A DNA stretch of 64,000 bases. Origin: Gammaproteobacteria bacterium Ga0074134. Lineage in GTDB: Bacteria > Pseudomonadota > Gammaproteobacteria > Ga0077554 > Ga007554. Where the stretch lies: assembly GCA_001464965.1 (NCBI GenBank), contig LNEJ01000030.1, forward strand, positions 1-64,000. Direction: 5' to 3'. Both the position numbers and the translations under genes were made by a program. This document shows, one piece after another, positions 41,558 through 50,277 of this stretch (positions within the stretch are counted from its first letter, which is position 1; every line of letters begins with the position of its first letter). The notes beneath the pieces were generated by a model. The model was not told the DNA's origin and made no database searches. It worked only from the letters and a program-made list of their open reading frames with translations.

Positions 41558-42301
41558 ATGTATAAAGTAGCAAAAGCCAGTTTCGCTGCATTGTCATTGC
41601 CGGCTTTCCTTTTTGCGGGACAAGCCATGGCAGCAAACACTCATGATGCTCACTCGGCTGCCGCCGCAGGGAACGAAAAGGAGCAAATCAGGGCGATCGT
41701 CAAGAACATCGTGGTTGATAACCAAAGTTTCGTCAACGCAAACAAGGCATCTCACTTTGCCGAGCACATCAAAGGGCAGAAGCCCCGCGCCACGGTTGTG
41801 ACCTGCTCCGACTCGCGCGTCCATACCCATGCGCTGGACAAAGACCCCGAGGGCGATTTGTTCATGGTGCGTGATATCGGCAACCAGATAACGACAGCCG
41901 AGGGCTCCGTCGAATACGGCGTGCGTCATTTGCACACGCCATTGTTGCTGGTGATCGGCCATTCCGCTTGCGGCGCGGTGAAGGCGGCGATGGGTGATTA
42001 CTCCAGCATAGAGGCGCCTATCAAACGTGAGCTCGACACGATCAAAGTGCCCGGTAAGAACGCAGGTGACAATAAAGAGGTAATGACCAGCGTGGAGGCA
42101 AACGTCAACAACCAGATTGCTTTCGCCCTTCAGAAATTCGCCGCCGAAGTCAAGGAAGGCAAGCTGGCGGTCATGGGTGGTGTTTACGACTTCCGCAATG
42201 ATTACAACCTGGGACATGGCAAGCTGGTAATCACCAATGTCAACGGTGACACGGACCCGACCAAGATCAAGGCCGCAGGTATCTTGCCTACTACTAAGTA
42301 A
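41558..42301 (+). CDS. Periplasmic beta-carbonic anhydrase
   Basis: Beta-carbonic anhydrases interconvert CO2 and bicarbonate with Zn2+. The 247 residues have a clear signal peptide (about 1-25, cleavage at AMA/ANT), so it is exported. Zinc ligands and the Asp-Arg dyad are in C83-SDSR, and H135-SAC138 supplies the other two ligands. Conserved GDLFMVRDIGNQ and SVEYGVRHLHTPLLLVIGH are present. SD-like GAGAATATGAGAG precedes the ATG. Export suggests conversion of bicarbonate outside the cytoplasm, for CO2 supply or pH control. Confidence 0.92.
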   Translation: MYKVAKASFAALSLPAFLFAGQAMAANTHDAHSAAAAGNEKEQIRAIVKNIVVDNQSFVNANKASHFAEHIKGQKPRATVVTCSDSRVHTHALDKDPEGDLFMVRDIGNQITTAEGSVEYGVRHLHTPLLLVIGHSACGAVKAAMGDYSSIEAPIKRELDTIKVPGKNAGDNKEVMTSVEANVNNQIAFALQKFAAEVKEGKLAVMGGVYDFRNDYNLGHGKLVITNVNGDTDPTKIKAAGILPTTK

Positions 42302-42325
42302 TCCGCGTCTGTAGTTGCTGTATCA

Positions 42326-42363
42326 CGCCCGGCACTGGTTCTACACTGGTGCCGGGCGTTTTT
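42326..42363 (+). terminator. Intrinsic terminator after carbonic anhydrase
   Basis: A perfect 10-bp stem, CGCCCGGCAC (42326-42335) with GTGCCGGGCG (42349-42358), is followed by TTTTT. It lies 25 nt after the stop codon. Confidence 0.93.
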
Positions 42364-42521
42364 GATTTACACTGCGATGTTACGCGCCATCCACGAAAGT
42401 CACGAAAAATAGTGGGAAAACTTGGCGCATGAATGCGATTGGTTTTTCCGGCAGCATCGCTTGCTATCCAAAAGAGGGGCGCGAGCATATTGTGCTGCGA
42501 GACTTGTTCGTGTTTTTAGGC

Positions 42522-43400
42522 TTAAGGTTTATCAGGCAAACAAGCCGCTAAGCCGGATTCCAGGCCGGGATAAAGCAATTCCACCCCCAACTCCTCGCGC
42601 ATCTTGCGGTTGTCGATACGCCGCGATTCTTCGATAAACGACAGCATGCCCGGTGTCAGGCGTTGACGTGCCTCTGCCATGCTCACGGCGGGGGGGCGCG
42701 GCAGGTCAAGCAGGTCTGCAACACGGTAAAAATAATCAGTCATTGAAGTCGGGTGACCGTCACTGACGTTGTAGATTGCGTCAGCCCGTCCTTTCCCGGC
42801 TGCGGCGATGCAGACGCGTGCCAGGTCATCGGCGTGGATGCGGTTGCTGTAGGGTGCTTCTTCCTCGCGCACCACTGGGGCACCTTGTCTGATGCGTTCC
42901 ACCGGCAGGCGGCCTGGCCCGTAAATTCCCGGTACGCGCAGGATCACCACGGGCACTCCCGTGGCGCGGTGCCAGTCGTGCAGCGCGTCTTCGGCGTCGA
43001 GGCGCCGCGCGCCGCGCGCGCTGCGTGGATTCGCTGGTGTCTCTTCCGTGACCCATGTCCCCTGGCAGTCGCCATACACGCCAGTGGTGCTGATATACAC
43101 AACGCGGGTTGGCCCATTTGATGGGGATAGCGCAGAGAGCGTGGCACGCATGCGTGGATCGCCCTGCCCGTCGCCGGGCGGCGGGGCGAAATAGAACAGT
43201 ACCGAGTCTTTGACCGGAAGATCACGCAGCGTATCGGGTCGATCCAGGTCGCCACTAACGGGAGTAATACCGATTTCAGCCAGCGATTGCGCGCGCTCCG
43301 CAGAACGGGCCAGCGCGCTCACCGAGCCGCCTGCTGCTCGCCAGAGCTTTGCTACTCGTTGGCCGATGTCGCCGCAGCCGATGATAAATGCATGATTCAC
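42522..43400 (-). CDS. NAD(P)-dependent epimerase/SDR protein (YeeZ-like)
   Basis: An extended short-chain dehydrogenase with N-terminal AFIIGCGDIGQRVAKLWRAAG Rossmann motif, VVYISTTGVYGDCQGTWVTEET, and the SDR-type DWHRATGVPVVILRVPGIYGPGRLP where Y-x3-K is not conserved in the usual place. It resembles YeeZ-type proteins of unknown substrate. I start at GTG 43400 because GGAG lies 6 nt upstream; the upstream in-frame ATG would add 12 residues. Length is 292 residues. It is divergent from the flavin reductase gene, 50 nt away. Confidence 0.82.
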   Translation of the reverse strand: MNHAFIIGCGDIGQRVAKLWRAAGGSVSALARSAERAQSLAEIGITPVSGDLDRPDTLRDLPVKDSVLFYFAPPPGDGQGDPRMRATLSALSPSNGPTRVVYISTTGVYGDCQGTWVTEETPANPRSARGARRLDAEDALHDWHRATGVPVVILRVPGIYGPGRLPVERIRQGAPVVREEEAPYSNRIHADDLARVCIAAAGKGRADAIYNVSDGHPTSMTDYFYRVADLLDLPRPPAVSMAEARQRLTPGMLSFIEESRRIDNRKMREELGVELLYPGLESGLAACLPDKP

Positions 43401-43450
43401 GAGATGCTCCAGTGTAAAATTAGGCAACAACAGCATACCAAGGTTAGCCC

Positions 43451-44464
43451 ATGCGTTTCAAAGTCCATATCCATCCCGGAGACCGTGATTTCATCGTTGA
43501 CCCAGGCGAGACACTCATCGACGCCGCTGTGCGTCAGGGCGTGCCGCTGCCTTACGGTTGCCGCAATGGCCAGTGCGGGGCGTGCAAGGGAAAGATTCTG
43601 GAGGGCCGCGTCGATTACGGAGATTTTTCCCCGCACGCCTTGAGCGAACAGGAAATTAATGCGGGCATGGCGCTGTTCTGCAAAGCAAAGCCACTGACCG
43701 ATATAGCAATTGAGCCGCGTAGCGGCCATGCTTCGCAGGATGTCGTGGTGAAGAAGCTGCCATGCCGGGTGGAAAAAATGGAGCTTCTCTCGCCCGAGGT
43801 GATGCGCCTGCATCTCAAGCTGCCCAACACCGAGCGTTTGCAGTATGCCGCGGGGCAATACATCAATATCATTCTGCGCGATGGGCGCAGGCGCAGCTTC
43901 TCGATTGCCAACCCTCCGCATGAGCCGGGGTTCATTGAGCTGCATATTGGCCTGGTCGAGGGCGGGGAGTTCACCGGGCACGTGTTCAACGGTATGAAGG
44001 AAAAAGATATCCTGCGTATCGAGGGGCCGCTGGGTGACTTCACTCTACGCAAGGAGTCGGTGCGGCCCATTATTCTCATGGCGGCAGGCACGGGCTTTGC
44101 GCCCATCAAAGGCATTGTTGAGGACGCGCTGACGCAGGGTGTGCATCGTCCCCTATACCTTTACCGGGGCGCATCCACGAAACAGGATCTTTATCTGGAC
44201 AGGATTGTGCGCGGCTGGGTGAGCGAGGTCGAAAATCTCGAATACGCGCCGGTGCTGTCCCGGCCCGAAGCGGATGATAGCTGGCGTGGCAGGCGCGGCT
44301 ACGTGCAGGATGCGGTGGCTGGGGATTTTTCTGACCTGAGCGCTTTTGAAGTCTATGCCAGCGGCTCGCCAGCCATGGTCAACGCCGCGCGGGAAACCTG
44401 CCTTGCACGCGGCTTGCCGCGCGAACATTTTTATTTTGATGCCTTTGAGTTTGGGGAGCGTTGA
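43451..44464 (+). CDS. Ferredoxin-NAD(P)H flavin oxidoreductase (CDP-6-deoxy-glucoseen reductase-like)
   Basis: The 337 residues fuse a plant-type 2Fe-2S ferredoxin domain (C37, C42, C45 and C77, in GCRNGQCGACKGKI and LFCKAKPL) to FAD-binding and NAD-binding reductase domains (RRRSFSIANPP, MAAGTGFAPIKGIVEDAL, CLARGLPREHFYFDAFEFG). This is the architecture of phenol/toluate reductase subunits and CDP-6-deoxy-delta-3,4-glucoseen reductase. Near ubiD it may serve ubiquinone or aromatic chemistry, which is inference. AAGG lies 8 nt upstream of ATG. Confidence 0.9.
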   Translation: MRFKVHIHPGDRDFIVDPGETLIDAAVRQGVPLPYGCRNGQCGACKGKILEGRVDYGDFSPHALSEQEINAGMALFCKAKPLTDIAIEPRSGHASQDVVVKKLPCRVEKMELLSPEVMRLHLKLPNTERLQYAAGQYINIILRDGRRRSFSIANPPHEPGFIELHIGLVEGGEFTGHVFNGMKEKDILRIEGPLGDFTLRKESVRPIILMAAGTGFAPIKGIVEDALTQGVHRPLYLYRGASTKQDLYLDRIVRGWVSEVENLEYAPVLSRPEADDSWRGRRGYVQDAVAGDFSDLSAFEVYASGSPAMVNAARETCLARGLPREHFYFDAFEFGER

Positions 44465-44494
44465 CAGGTTTAACCCGCCATTTCTAAATCAATC

Positions 44495-44545
44495 GTAGGG
44501 TGCGTCATACGCACCAATGATTGTGGTGCGTATGACGCACCCTAC
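44495..44545. repeat. Perfect 22-nt inverted repeat with 7-nt loop
   Basis: The left arm at 44495-44516 (beginning GTAGGGTGCGTCATACGC) is the exact complement of the right arm at 44524-44545. It lies between the flavin reductase and the S8 protease, 30 nt after the former. The arms lack a T-run. It resembles dispersed GTAGGGTGCG repeats that I recall from other proteobacterial genomes; as a hairpin it may shield the reductase mRNA. Confidence 0.85.
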
Positions 44546-44641
44546 ATATAGCTATAAGCCCGGCAGGCTGTCAGCTAAAGAACATCCTCTCATCAACCGA
44601 TAACAGAAGCATGTCTCTCCTGGATAGGCGCTTCTGTTGTC

Positions 44642-46651
44642 ATGGTCGACAAAACTCTCACTCATCCTGAACACAGGCAAACGCGCCGTGGCGTGCGTTC
44701 CACGGCGATCACCGCACTATTTGTTCTGCTAGGCGCCTGCCTGTCTCATGACAGCATGGAGAGCATGTCATTGAGCCGGGGATATGCGGGTTCTCCAGTG
44801 CGCGCGGCAACATGGACTCAAGGCCGCGAACCGGACAAGATTCCCAGCAATGTCGAGGCGGCAACCGCCTCCAAGGTGGATCGTCTCTGGACCGTGCCGT
44901 ATAGCCTGTCAGGCAGTGGCGTGGTGATGGGCGCCTGGGACGAAGGGGTGGCGCAGGCATCCCATCCCGATTTGGCGGGCCGTGTCACCGTGGCCGAAGG
45001 AGGCACCGTCTCTGGCCATGCCACCCACGTTGCCGGTACGCTGACCGGCTCGGGTCTTGCCTCTCCCATGGCGCGGGGCATGGCGCCAGGCGCCTCCCTG
45101 CTGTCCTATGACTATTATGGAGACATCCTGGGGCAGCAGGTTGAGGCGCAGGCATTGAAGGGGATGGCGCTGAGCAATCACTCCTGGGACTATGCCATCG
45201 GCTGGCAATACAACCGCTACGGGGGAGGCAAGTGGGTATGGTACGGCGGGGCTAACAATCTCAAGGATCCGGACTTCGGCGCCTATGGCCATGTTACGCG
45301 CCTGTGGGATCAGCTTGTCGCCGATCATGCGCTGATTGTTGTCAAATCGGCGGGTAACGACCGTAGCGACACTGGTGCGGGTAACGCCGCCCACTACCAC
45401 ATCGGCGACTCATCCACTCTGTATGCCGATGAACACGCGCCGGATGGCGACTATAATAGCATCGGGCTGGTGGGCACCGCCAAGAATATCATCACCGTCG
45501 GCGCGGTGGACCAGGCCGGAGGGATGACCTCTTTCAGCTCCTGGGGACCCACTGATGATGGCCGCATCAAGCCCGATATCGTCGCCAATGGGGTGGGAGT
45601 GTACTCAACTTACCTGAATAACGGCTACACCCGCCTGAGCGGCACGTCGATGGCCACGCCCACGGTGAGCGGGGCCGTGGCGCTGGTCATCGAGCGCTAT
45701 CGCGCCAAAGCCAATGGCCAGACGCCATCTCCGCATATGATCAAGGCCCTGCTCGCCCACACCGCCCAGGATCTGGGCAATAAAGGCCCTGACTATGCCT
45801 ATGGGTGGGGGCTGCTGGATGCCCAGGCCGCTACAGGCATCGTCAGCGCCGGTGTTGGCGACGGGCGGCGCATGGACACCGGCAGCGTGACGGACGGCAC
45901 CGAACAGGTGCTCCCCCTCACGGTGCCGGAATCGGCGCCCAGGCTAAAGGTCACCATCGCATGGACGGATCTTCCCGCTGCGCCGGATGCCGCCAAGGCG
46001 CTGGTCAATGACCTCGATCTTGAACTCATCGCACCCAATGGCGCGATCTACTATCCCTATAGCCTCGCAGGCCTTGCGAACCCCGCCGCCCCGGCCATCG
46101 CCAGTGGTCCCAACCGGGTGGATAATATAGAACAGGTCGAGGTCGACACCCCAATGGCCGGCGCCTGGCAATTGAAGGTCAAAGGCGCTACGGTGCGGGG
46201 CGGCCAGGCCTATGCGCTGGTGAGCAGCCTCCCCATCAACGGCAGCGCATCCCTGGCCCAGGTTTCAATAAACATCAACCAAGGTGCAACCGAGGTATCT
46301 TCAAGAAATGTCACCGTATCCCTGAATGGCAGCAGTGATGTGGGTGTCAGCGGCTACTACCTCACCGAACACCCCACCCCGCCCTCTGATGCTGATTTCA
46401 CTCCGACACCCATTACCACCAACTATCAGGCGAGCCTTCCCTATACCTTGAGCGCGGGCGGCGGCAACAAGACCGTTTACGCCTGGCTGCGGGATGCCAC
46501 CGGCAATGTCAGCCCGGCGGCCTCCGATACGGTTAATTTGGCCGCTACGGAGACCACTGGAGGAGGCGGTGCATTTGATATGGCCGCATTGATTTGCATG
46601 GGGATGGCGTGGTGGCTCAGTCGTGCGCGCAAAAGAAAACCGGGCGGGTAG
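44642..46651 (+). CDS. Subtilisin-like (S8) serine protease, probable lipoprotein
   Basis: The S8 catalytic triad is visible as D100 (VVMGAWDEG), H126 (SGHATHVAGTL) and S336 (LSGTSMATP). The N-terminus has a basic stretch (RQTRRGVR), a hydrophobic segment and a lipobox LGAC ending at C33, so it should be exported and lipidated. A P-domain-like region (DLELIAPNGAIYYPY) follows the catalytic domain. The C-terminus is Gly-rich, then a hydrophobic helix (FDMAALICMGMAWWLS) and RARKRK, like a GlyGly-CTERM sorting tail. It is full length with no frameshift; the stop is inside its own terminator. Confidence 0.88.
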   Translation: MVDKTLTHPEHRQTRRGVRSTAITALFVLLGACLSHDSMESMSLSRGYAGSPVRAATWTQGREPDKIPSNVEAATASKVDRLWTVPYSLSGSGVVMGAWDEGVAQASHPDLAGRVTVAEGGTVSGHATHVAGTLTGSGLASPMARGMAPGASLLSYDYYGDILGQQVEAQALKGMALSNHSWDYAIGWQYNRYGGGKWVWYGGANNLKDPDFGAYGHVTRLWDQLVADHALIVVKSAGNDRSDTGAGNAAHYHIGDSSTLYADEHAPDGDYNSIGLVGTAKNIITVGAVDQAGGMTSFSSWGPTDDGRIKPDIVANGVGVYSTYLNNGYTRLSGTSMATPTVSGAVALVIERYRAKANGQTPSPHMIKALLAHTAQDLGNKGPDYAYGWGLLDAQAATGIVSAGVGDGRRMDTGSVTDGTEQVLPLTVPESAPRLKVTIAWTDLPAAPDAAKALVNDLDLELIAPNGAIYYPYSLAGLANPAAPAIASGPNRVDNIEQVEVDTPMAGAWQLKVKGATVRGGQAYALVSSLPINGSASLAQVSININQGATEVSSRNVTVSLNGSSDVGVSGYYLTEHPTPPSDADFTPTPITTNYQASLPYTLSAGGGNKTVYAWLRDATGNVSPAASDTVNLAATETTGGGGAFDMAALICMGMAWWLSRARKRKPGG

Positions 46652-46660
46652 CCCGGTTTT
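46636..46660. terminator. Bidirectional terminator overlapping the S8 protease stop
   Basis: AAAACCGGGC (46636-46645) pairs perfectly with GCCCGGTTTT (46651-46660) around the loop GGGTA, with T-runs on both strands. The TAG stop codon (46649-46651) sits at the loop-stem junction. It can serve the protease and the convergent dynamin-like gene, 31 nt away. Confidence 0.85.
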
Positions 46661-46691
46661 CTTCTTCTGCAGTCAGTGCGTATATTATTCC

Positions 46692-48680
46692 CTACGCCAC
46701 GCTTGAAAGACGTTCCGGTATGGCGGGGGGGCTATCGCCAGGGAGGGGTGCGCGTATGGTTTGATCCATTTCGGCTAGAGCGACGAGCTGTGCCTCAAGT
46801 GCCGTGTTTTGTATCTCAAGTTCCTTGAGTTTTTCCTGAAGATTGTCCTTGGAATCATTCACCTTGTTCAAGGTTTCCATCTGCTGTTCCAGTTGCAGCT
46901 TGCTCTCATTGATCTGCTTTACCAGCGGGTGCATGATTTCCTTAAGCCAGGTGTCTGCTTCCTGGCTGGCCTTGGAGATAATGTAGCGGGCGTGGCTTCC
47001 CAGTGAGATGAAGAATTTTTTGACGACAAAGCTCTGCTCCGTCATGGTGGTGACAGGGCTGTTGCGGAATTTTTCGGCTTCCCAATAAAGCTTTTCGAAA
47101 TCTTCGGAATATTTCTTCACGGAAAACATTTTTGGCATGACGTGAGAGGGGCCGCCGTCCTCATGAAATTTGTTGTAAATCGTCTGAATTACGGCATAGG
47201 TTTGATCGGCTTGCCTGGATACGATTTGCATGGTGTCGCGCATGTTGTCGAAAAATGTCTGCATGCCTTTTTTCAATCCGCCGGTGCTCCAGCTGCCTTC
47301 CATATCCTTGCGCGCAGCCGCCATCATATTGTCGAAGACGGGGAGGCTGAGCGCATCCATAATGATTTTAGCCTGCTGTGCCAGGACGCGGCGGCTGGAC
47401 TGAAAATGCTCCATTTTTTTGTTGAACGAGGCCTGTTTTTCACGCGTTTTGCGCACTAAATGTTGCAGCACATCCGCGTTGGTGTTTTCCAGTCCCCGTA
47501 ATCCATCGATTTGCTGTTTGGTGCTGTGCATCCGTGATTCGAGGGTGTTGCGAACATCGCCGAGCAGGGCGCTGGCAATGCCTACAATATTGTCGCGTAT
47601 AATGGATTGTTTGGCGGGCACAATATTGTCGGAGAGGAAGGATTCGAGCTTTGGAAGCCGGCTGCGCTCCAGCAAATCATGGTCCTGGCGGATCTTCGCC
47701 AGCAGCGCCTTTTGCGCCGATACGGGGAATACATTGCCAGAATCGATGCCGAGCATGCGCGCGGTTTCCCGCAACTGCGACTCAATGGTGGCGTCGACTT
47801 CCGCCGGATTTTTTATTTCATCCCACAGGGTGTCGATCTTGTTGAGCGCAGCCACCAGCCCATTGTTCCCCTCGCCGCGGCAGCCTTTAATGTGGTTTTG
47901 CCACATATCGAGATCACTGCGCGTGACGCCGGTATCCGCCGCCAGCACAAACAGCACCGCTTGGGCGCTGGGCAGCATGTTCAGGGTAAGTTCCGGTTCG
48001 TTGCCCAGTGCGTTAAGTCCCGGTGTATCCAATATCACTAGGCCTTGCTGAAGGAGGGGGTGAGGAAAACTAATGAGCGCGTGGCGCCATTGCGGGATTT
48101 CCGCTGTGTCCGGGGCCTTATCGCCCGCGTTCATGCTGGCATTCATGTCTTCGTTGTATAGCCCCAGGCGCTGTGCCTCGGCGATGGGCACATGCTTAAC
48201 CTTGACTACCTGCTGCAATGTCTCCGCCATACTCTCCGGCGAATTCACATTTAGAGGGAAGGTGGTCCAGCGCGAAAGATCGCGTTTCAGATCAGCGATG
48301 CTGATATCCTCCTGCCGCGTTTCGATGGGCAGCAGGCGAATATAGGCCTCATCCTCCAGAGTGTCGTAAAACAGCTCGGTGGGGCACATCGTCGTTCTGC
48401 CGGCATCGGATGGCAGCAGGCGGCGCTTGTAATCAGCGAAGAAAATGGCGTTGATCAGCTCGGTCTTGCCGCGCGAAAACTCCGCCACGAAGGCGATGGT
48501 CAAGCGGTCGGAACGCAGCGTTTCAATCGCATTATAAAGGCGCAAACCCATCTCGGGGGTGCCCAGTTGCTGGCTGTCGAGCCAGTCCATGAAGTTCTGA
48601 ATAGTTCGCGCGGTATCCGCCTTCCAATGATCGAAGGCACGCATTTGTTGCTTAAAACGATCTTCTTCCATGCCCCTCAC
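46692..48680 (-). CDS. Dynamin-like GTPase
   Basis: The 662 residues have a large GTPase domain with P-loop AEFSRGKTE (K72), TTMC as a switch region, DTPGLNALG (G3) and LNKIDTLWDEI (G4), then a helical region of about 300 residues and a predicted C-terminal coiled coil (about 585-640, ESKLQLEQQMETLNKVNDSKDN). The P-loop begins with Ala-Glu rather than Gly, as in many bacterial dynamin-like proteins of the CrfC type. These bind membranes or nucleoids. Start is GTG 48680 with AGG 6 nt upstream; ATG 48671 is an alternative. Confidence 0.85.
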   Translation of the reverse strand: MRGMEEDRFKQQMRAFDHWKADTARTIQNFMDWLDSQQLGTPEMGLRLYNAIETLRSDRLTIAFVAEFSRGKTELINAIFFADYKRRLLPSDAGRTTMCPTELFYDTLEDEAYIRLLPIETRQEDISIADLKRDLSRWTTFPLNVNSPESMAETLQQVVKVKHVPIAEAQRLGLYNEDMNASMNAGDKAPDTAEIPQWRHALISFPHPLLQQGLVILDTPGLNALGNEPELTLNMLPSAQAVLFVLAADTGVTRSDLDMWQNHIKGCRGEGNNGLVAALNKIDTLWDEIKNPAEVDATIESQLRETARMLGIDSGNVFPVSAQKALLAKIRQDHDLLERSRLPKLESFLSDNIVPAKQSIIRDNIVGIASALLGDVRNTLESRMHSTKQQIDGLRGLENTNADVLQHLVRKTREKQASFNKKMEHFQSSRRVLAQQAKIIMDALSLPVFDNMMAAARKDMEGSWSTGGLKKGMQTFFDNMRDTMQIVSRQADQTYAVIQTIYNKFHEDGGPSHVMPKMFSVKKYSEDFEKLYWEAEKFRNSPVTTMTEQSFVVKKFFISLGSHARYIISKASQEADTWLKEIMHPLVKQINESKLQLEQQMETLNKVNDSKDNLQEKLKELEIQNTALEAQLVALAEMDQTIRAPLPGDSPPAIPERLSSVA

Positions 48681-48835
48681 TCACTGCCTGTGAACATAAC
48701 TATCACCTGCCTGCTCCAGCCCAAAGGCCCAACCTTGTTTTCACTACCTCTGTTATCGGTCATTTTCCGGCAGGCTTTAGCGGGGGGGTGATAAAGGGCG
48801 GAAGCCGACGTGGTGTCTGCATTCGCGATATCATT

Positions 48836-49411
48836 TCAACCCAGCCCGCGCCCTATATCAGTCAGCGGCGCAACCACCAGAATCTTGAGGAGCTGGAAGA
48901 TTATCAACGCCACGATGGGCGACAAATCAAGGCCGGCTATCGTCGGCATCACGCGGCGTATGGGTGACAGGAGAGGATTGTTTAGGGCATGCAGTGGCCC
49001 GGAGAGGGGGTTGCGGGTCTGTGGTCCCACCCAGCTTAGAATAACTTCGAGTATGAGGGTGATCGTGTAGAGGCCGAGCAGCAGTTCGATAAAGTCGGCG
49101 AGGGACAGCACCAGCAGCCCTGCAACCGACATGGTTTGGGCAGCAATCACGTGGAGCAGCAGCATCTTAATAATTTGCAGCGCGGCGATCACAATCACGG
49201 CGGAAATATCGACACCGCCCACGCCGGGAATGACCCGGCGCAGCGGGATCAACACTGGATTTGTTACTTTCATGAGAAACTGGCTGACCGGATTGCGGAA
49301 GTCGGCGCGCACCCATTGCAGCAAAAAGCGCAGCAGCACTGCCCCGATGAACAGGTCAAATGCCGTTTTGATCAAAAATACCGCGGAGGCTGACAGGTAA
49401 GGATTATCCAC
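48836..49411 (-). CDS. YggT family membrane protein
   Basis: The 191 residues contain two tandem YggT units, each with a LLxWVxxxxRNPxxxFLxxxxxPxLxPxRR pattern: LRFLLQWVRADFRNPVSQFL with PVLIPLRRVIPGVGGVD, and VILSWVGPQTRNPLSGPLH with PLLSPIRRVMPTIAGLD. I start at GTG 49411, with GGGGGA 5 nt upstream and 8 nt of overlap with proC; the longer in-frame version would read back through proC. The family is linked to proC and cell division, but its role is not established. Confidence 0.9.
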   Translation of the reverse strand: MDNPYLSASAVFLIKTAFDLFIGAVLLRFLLQWVRADFRNPVSQFLMKVTNPVLIPLRRVIPGVGGVDISAVIVIAALQIIKMLLLHVIAAQTMSVAGLLVLSLADFIELLLGLYTITLILEVILSWVGPQTRNPLSGPLHALNNPLLSPIRRVMPTIAGLDLSPIVALIIFQLLKILVVAPLTDIGRGLG

Positions 49412-50243
49412 GTGTGTCCCCCAGCCGTTCAGCCAGCTCGATGGAGCGTCCATGAGCCGCAGCGAGGGCCTTGGAGAACAGATTATTGATCTTCCCCTCT
49501 TGTAACACCTTGATTGCCTGCTCGGTGGTGCCGCCGGGGGAGGTGACGCGCGCGCGCAGCGTAGCGCTGTCTTCGGTGCTTTCCAGCGCCATCTTGGCCG
49601 CGCCAAAGGCAGTCTGCAAGGTCAGCAGCCGCGCGGTTTCCCGTGGCAGGCCAAGCTCGCGTCCGGCATTTTCCAGCGCTTCCATTATCAGGAAGAAGTA
49701 GGCCGGGCCGCTTCCCGACAGCGCCGTAACGGCATCCATCTGTGTCTCATGGTCCAGCCACAATGTCAGCCCAACAGCGCGCATGATCGACTCCGCCAGA
49801 TCATGCTGGTGCTTTGATACCCGTGTGTTGGCATACAGCGCGGTGGCGCCGCTGCCCACCAGCGCCGGGGTGTTGGGCATGGCGCGCACGACGGGAAGGC
49901 CGCCGCCCAGCCAGGTATTCAGCGCGGGTTCGCGGATGCCCGCTGCTATGGAGATGATCAGGGGTTTTGTTTTTTGCGCAGCTTTTGCCAAATCCTCGGC
50001 TACCGCCTGCAAAACCTGCGGCTTCACGGCGAGAATCACGGCATCGGCGTGTTTGATGGCGTCGTGATTTGATGCGATGGCATGCACCCCAAAATTTTTC
50101 TTTATCGCGTCGCGCTGACCCTGATCAGGATCGGAGACCCAGATGTTTTGTGCGTTATAGCCATCGGCAAGTAATCCGCCTATCAGGCTACGCGCCATGT
50201 TTCCTCCGCCGATAAAGGCGATAGTGCTGGTTTTTGTGGTCAT
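49404..50243 (-). CDS. proC: Pyrroline-5-carboxylate reductase
   Basis: ProC reduces pyrroline-5-carboxylate to proline with NAD(P)H. The 279 residues start with the Rossmann motif IAFIGGGNMARSLIGGLL, and contain VVRAMPNTPALVGSG and the diagnostic ALSGSGPAYFFLIMEAL and TSPGGTTEQAIKVL. It overlaps yggT by 8 nt. The order yggS-proC-yggT with pilT next door is a conserved gammaproteobacterial cluster. Confidence 0.97.
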   Translation of the reverse strand: MTTKTSTIAFIGGGNMARSLIGGLLADGYNAQNIWVSDPDQGQRDAIKKNFGVHAIASNHDAIKHADAVILAVKPQVLQAVAEDLAKAAQKTKPLIISIAAGIREPALNTWLGGGLPVVRAMPNTPALVGSGATALYANTRVSKHQHDLAESIMRAVGLTLWLDHETQMDAVTALSGSGPAYFFLIMEALENAGRELGLPRETARLLTLQTAFGAAKMALESTEDSATLRARVTSPGGTTEQAIKVLQEGKINNLFSKALAAAHGRSIELAERLGDTRG

Positions 50244-50277
50244 GATGTTGTCTCTTGATTGCCCTATGTAAAAGCAT

